Source: an uncultured Muribaculaceae bacterium
Lineage (GTDB): Bacteria > Bacteroidota > Bacteroidia > Bacteroidales > Muribaculaceae
Length of the DNA stretch: 64,000 nucleotides
Assembly (NCBI GenBank): GCA_934555895.1
Contig: CAKTFH010000009.1
Location: forward strand, 1-64,000
Direction of reading: 5' to 3'
Below, one piece after another: positions 61,231 through 64,000 of the stretch. The position numbers and the translations under genes are program-made. The notes under the pieces were generated by a model. It was not told the origin of the DNA. It made no database searches and saw only the letters and a program-made list of their open reading frames with translations. Each line of letters opens with the position of its first letter. Position 1 is the first letter of the stretch.

Positions 61231-62232
61231 ATGGTAAGCTATAAAGACTTAGGCCTCGTGAACACCCGCGAGATGTTTGCCAAGGCCATCAAAGGAGGTT
61301 ACGCCATTCCCGCGTTCAACTTCAACAACATGGAGCAGCTTCAGGCCATCATCAAGGCCGCTGCCGAAGAGAAATCGCCCGTAATCCTTCAGGTTTCGAA
61401 GGGTGCCCGCAACTACGCCAACGCTACCCTGCTCCGCTATATGGCACAGGGTGCTGTAGCCTACGCCAAAGAGCTCGGCTGGGAGCATCCCCAGATTGTG
61501 CTTCACCTCGACCACGGCGACAGCTTCGAGCTTTGCAAAGATTGCATCGACAACGGCTTCTCTTCAGTGATGATCGACGGCTCACACCTTCCCTATGAGG
61601 AGAACGTAGCCCTCACAAAGAAAGTTGTTGACTACGCACATCAGTATGATGTAACCGTAGAAGGTGAGCTCGGCGTGCTCGCAGGTGTTGAGGATGAGGT
61701 TTCGTCCGACCACCACACCTACACCGACCCCGAAGAGGTTATTGACTTCGCAACCCGCACAGGCTGCGACTCGCTCGCCATCTCGATCGGCACCAGCCAC
61801 GGCGCTTACAAATTCACTCCCGAGCAGTGCACACGCGACCCGAAGACCGGCCGCCTCGTGCCCCCGCCACTGGCATTCAACGTGCTCGACGCCGTTATGG
61901 AGAAACTCCCCGGCTTCCCCATCGTGCTCCACGGATCCAGCTCCGTGCCCCAGGAATATGTCGACACCATCAACAAATATGGCGGCAAGCTTCCTGATGC
62001 CATCGGTATCCCCGAAGAAGAACTCCGCAAGGCTGCCAAGAGCGCCGTTTGCAAAATTAACATCGACTCCGACAGCCGTCTGGCCATGACAGCTGCTGTG
62101 CGCACCGTATTCCACGACAAACCCGGCGAATTCGATCCCCGCAAGTATCTCGGCCCGGCTCGCGACGAAATGGAGCGCCTCTACAAGCACAAGATTGTAA
62201 ACGTGCTCGGCTCCAACGGCAAAGCTGAATAA
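61231..62232 (+). CDS. fbaA: Class II fructose-bisphosphate aldolase
   Basis: Zn-dependent aldolase of glycolysis and gluconeogenesis. The start is the ATG at 61231 (MVSYKDLGL); the longer frame is unsupported. 333 residues: GGYAIPAFNFNNMEQ, the zinc/phosphate segment VLHLDHGDSFELCKDC, SVMIDGSHLPYEEN, SIGTSHGAYKF and VLHGSSSVPQ. Normal length. It is followed by a clear terminator and is single-gene. Confidence 0.95.
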   Translation: MVSYKDLGLVNTREMFAKAIKGGYAIPAFNFNNMEQLQAIIKAAAEEKSPVILQVSKGARNYANATLLRYMAQGAVAYAKELGWEHPQIVLHLDHGDSFELCKDCIDNGFSSVMIDGSHLPYEENVALTKKVVDYAHQYDVTVEGELGVLAGVEDEVSSDHHTYTDPEEVIDFATRTGCDSLAISIGTSHGAYKFTPEQCTRDPKTGRLVPPPLAFNVLDAVMEKLPGFPIVLHGSSSVPQEYVDTINKYGGKLPDAIGIPEEELRKAAKSAVCKINIDSDSRLAMTAAVRTVFHDKPGEFDPRKYLGPARDEMERLYKHKIVNVLGSNGKAE

Positions 62233-62264
62233 GCCCAACACCGAAAACTACTGAACAACCACAG

Positions 62265-62302
62265 GCTGTGTCGTAATTAAAACCTTACGGCACAGCTTTT
62301 TT
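62265..62302 (+). terminator. Terminator after fbaA
   Basis: GCTGTG-T-CGTAA (62265-62276) pairs with TTACG-G-CACAGC (62285-62296), then six T. A standard intrinsic terminator 33 bp after the fbaA stop. Confidence 0.8.
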
Positions 62303-62358
62303 CATCCACGCAACCGCTCCCTCATCTATCCTTTAAATCTGAATTAAGGCCTGCAAAC

Positions 62359-63174
62359 TCACTTCAACAATTTGTATTCCTTATTATCACCCAATATGCC
62401 CATCTGATGAATGGCAATCCGGTTTAGTCTAACAAGCCGCTCGCTTTGCGGCATACCCTGCTCGATGAAAACGGCATTCAGATTCTCCATATTCGACAGG
62501 CATATCAATTCATTAACTGAAGCATAGTCACGAATATTTCCTTTCAAATCTGGGTTTGCGTCACGCCATTGCTTTGCAGTCAGTCCAAACATCGCCACAT
62601 TTAATACATCTAATACATCCGCTTCGTTGGCATAGATTATGTTTGCCTGTGCTTTTGTAACCTCGGCGGGAATAAGGTTCTGTTTGATTGCATCAGTATG
62701 TATGCGATAGTTTATTTTTGACAACTCACGTTTTGCAGACCAACCAAGCGCCTTCTGTTCCTCGGCTTTAAGCCTCTGAAACTCTTTTACTATGTATAAT
62801 TCAAATTCAACCGAAATCCAGCTCGCGAATTTAAACGCAATATCTTTATGAGCAAAAGTACCACCAAAACGCCCGGACTTTGAGATTAATCCTATTGCAT
62901 TAGTCGTTTCAATCCACTTCTTTGGAGAGAGTGTAAAGGCATTGGGTCCAGCCTCTTTTCTAAACCCCTCGAATTCGAGGGGATTAAAATCAGGGTTATA
63001 CAAGCTTTCCCAAATACCGAGAAACTCTATTGTGTTACGATTACGCATCCAATTGCCAATGACAGCGTTTGGATCATCGCTTTTATGCCGGGCAAGGTCT
63101 GTAATCGACACATAGTCCGCACCATCCTTATTTATGATGGTGATATTCGTGTTCTGAACCGTGATTTTTGCCAT
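62359..63174 (-). CDS. KilA-N domain protein, probably acquired
   Basis: A 271-residue protein. The N-terminal ~110 residues (VSITDLARHKSDDPNAVIGNWMRNRNTIEF, then SPKKWIETTNAIGL) form a KilA-N/APSES-like DNA-binding domain as found in phages and large DNA viruses; the part with FAHKDIAFKFASWISVEFELYIVKEFQRL is the usual companion region. Its base composition is clearly AT-richer than the neighbours, which indicates horizontal transfer. It stands alone with its own promoter. No phage genes remain nearby. Confidence 0.82.
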   Translation of the reverse strand: MAKITVQNTNITIINKDGADYVSITDLARHKSDDPNAVIGNWMRNRNTIEFLGIWESLYNPDFNPLEFEGFRKEAGPNAFTLSPKKWIETTNAIGLISKSGRFGGTFAHKDIAFKFASWISVEFELYIVKEFQRLKAEEQKALGWSAKRELSKINYRIHTDAIKQNLIPAEVTKAQANIIYANEADVLDVLNVAMFGLTAKQWRDANPDLKGNIRDYASVNELICLSNMENLNAVFIEQGMPQSERLVRLNRIAIHQMGILGDNKEYKLLK

Positions 63175-63202
63175 TTATATATATATATGTTTATTTATCC
63201 GG

Positions 63203-63232
63203 CAAAGTTAACGAATTTGTTTTAAGAGCAAT
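63203..63232 (-). promoter_or_regulatory. Promoter of the KilA-N gene
   Basis: Minus-strand TAACTTTG (63210-63203) with an imperfect -33 (ATTG, about 18 bp upstream). A run of alternating TA lies between it and the ATG. It shows that the gene uses a host-type promoter. Confidence 0.5.
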
Positions 63233-63319
63233 TTGTTTTCCGGGACGTCAGACGGGCGCTTGCAGTTTGCGAATGAGTATATTGCAGAGTGCGCATCGCA
63301 CCTTAAGATGCCCCAAAAG

Positions 63320-63374
63320 GCAAAATAAAAAGATTAGGCTATGCCATTGCGGGATTCCGTTATAGCATAGCCTA
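63320..63374 (-). terminator. Terminator of the xer-hpf transcript
   Basis: TAGGCTATGC (63335-63344) and GCATAGCCTA (63365-63374) form a 10-bp stem; on the minus strand TCTTTTTATTTTG follows. It lies 69 bp after the hpf stop. Confidence 0.7.
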
Positions 63375-63442
63375 TTCCATTTATCTCGTTTTCACAGCCC
63401 TAAGAAGACATCAGAGCAGTGACATAGATTACGGCCGGCGAA

Positions 63443-63736
63443 TTAGCTGTCTTTGCGGCGCTCGAGCTGGTGCTCCAGGGCCTCGAGAGCCACATCGATG
63501 GCTTCCTCGAAAGTGTCGGCGGTCTTGTCGGCAACGTATTCGCCCTGGGGCATGATAACCTTCACCACAGCCACCTTGTTCATTTTGCTTTCTGGCTTTA
63601 CCACGGTGAGCTTGAAGTCGATGGTGGTCACTGCGGGATAGCGTCGCGTCAGGCGCTCTGCTTTTTTATTGATAAAGGCCACGAGCTTGTCGGTGGCGTC
63701 GAAATTGATGCTTTGAATTTTTACTTCCATGGTCAT
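63443..63736 (-). CDS. hpf: Ribosome hibernation-promoting factor, short type
   Basis: A 97-residue HPF/RaiA (YfiA) protein that binds between the 30S subunit's mRNA channel and A/P sites in stationary phase. MTMEVKIQSINFDATDKLVAFINKKAERL and KVVMP...DKTADTFEEAIDVALEALEHQ match the family's beta-alpha-beta-beta-beta-alpha fold. It is the short form without the dimerisation domain. It overlaps the recombinase gene by 4 bp (ATGA), an arrangement conserved in Bacteroidales, so they are translationally coupled. Confidence 0.9.
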   Translation of the reverse strand: MTMEVKIQSINFDATDKLVAFINKKAERLTRRYPAVTTIDFKLTVVKPESKMNKVAVVKVIMPQGEYVADKTADTFEEAIDVALEALEHQLERRKDS

Positions 63737-64000
63737 TCCTCCTTTTTTTGAATTTGTGCGCGGGGGTGCGCAAGTTGGTAATTCTGTTGAAGTTCACGAT
63801 AAGTGACATGAGTGTATACCTGAGTGGTGGCAAGCGACTTGTGCCCGAGCAGACGCTGCACCGACGGGAGGTCGGAACCACCGTTGAGCATATCGGTGGC
63901 AAACGAGTGGCGCAGCGTGTGCGGCGACTGTCGCGATGCCAGCGTGTGGCCCTCCAGAGCCGATTTCACCACTCTCTCCACGAGCATGGGATAGAGCGGG
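63733..64000 (-). CDS. XerC/XerD-type tyrosine recombinase (C-terminal part, cut by window edge)
   Basis: The last 88 or so codons of a tyrosine recombinase; the frame is open to the end of the window. HTLRHSFATDML holds the His-x-x-Arg pair, LLGHKSLATTQVYTHV the last catalytic His and the nucleophile Tyr. The short tail after YTH is typical of XerC/XerD rather than phage integrases. It leads into hpf. Whether it is the dif-site XerC or XerD cannot be told from this end. Confidence 0.88.
   Translation of the reverse strand, partial: PLYPMLVERVVKSALEGHTLASRQSPHTLRHSFATDMLNGGSDLPSVQRLLGHKSLATTQVYTHVTYRELQQNYQLAHPRAQIQKKEE

Noticed and set aside
1..64000. CRISPR arrays, rRNA genes, prophage or IS elements
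   Set aside because: No regularly spaced repeats, no rRNA stretches and no transposase, capsid or terminase genes were seen. The only recombinase is Xer-type.

Overview
The window looks like a chromosomal segment of a Bacteroidales bacterium, most likely a Muribaculaceae-type gut organism. This is inferred, not proven. The genes are GC-rich and the intergenic DNA is AT-rich. Promoters follow the Bacteroidetes form TTTG-N19/20-TAnnTTTG. There is no clear Shine-Dalgarno usage. Marker families include GldH, RicT/PSP1, a long IspG, single-domain M16 peptidase, DUF4922, and a secreted-protein tail of the type QGVRVAR...GKK. Nothing resembles a phage, plasmid or CRISPR array.

Layout. Positions 305-11419 (+) form one long run: folB, HD-domain protein, rpoN, membrane protein, purE, ispG, M16 peptidase, then three nonulosonate (sialic/legionaminic acid type) activation genes, then obgE. 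It ends in a hairpin shared with the convergent pncB. Positions 11504-20844 (-) hold pncB, a deletion scar with two gene remnants, and a cell-envelope cluster of acetyltransferase, methyltransferase, HIT-like phosphorylase, two GT2 glycosyltransferases and a large secreted amidase-like protein. Then come ispD-recG (+), and a long minus-strand housekeeping block (23952-45053) with cca, M24 peptidase, gldH, ricT, rny, zapA, a ZapB-like gene, tRNA-Met, mgtE, rsmA, yidC, pyrG, ribH, a SIS isomerase, recF, menA, an MBL hydrolase and an RsmI-like methylase.

After tRNA-Cys (+) and a periplasmic nitroreductase, a rhamnose unit follows: a divergent GH78-like rhamnosidase, then rhaB-rhaA-rhaT-rhaD, a secreted-protein remnant and a GH20 hexosaminidase. 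On the minus strand lies metY-metX-hom. Its leader RNA encodes a short Met/Cys-rich peptide (8 Met in 12 codons), followed by a terminator hairpin and a competing antiterminator helix. This is the clearest candidate for an undescribed regulatory system here. The rest is pckA with a perfect 19-bp palindrome at its promoter, an outer-membrane barrel, fbaA (+), an AT-richer KilA-N gene, and hpf with the end of a XerC/D-type recombinase cut by the window edge.

How the parts work together: purine, isoprenoid, pyrimidine, NAD, menaquinone and methionine biosynthesis sit beside RNA decay (rny), division (zapA), membrane insertion (yidC) and surface-glycan assembly. Rhamnose release, import and cleavage form a compact catabolic module. 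All functional calls are from reading the sequence; no database search was run.
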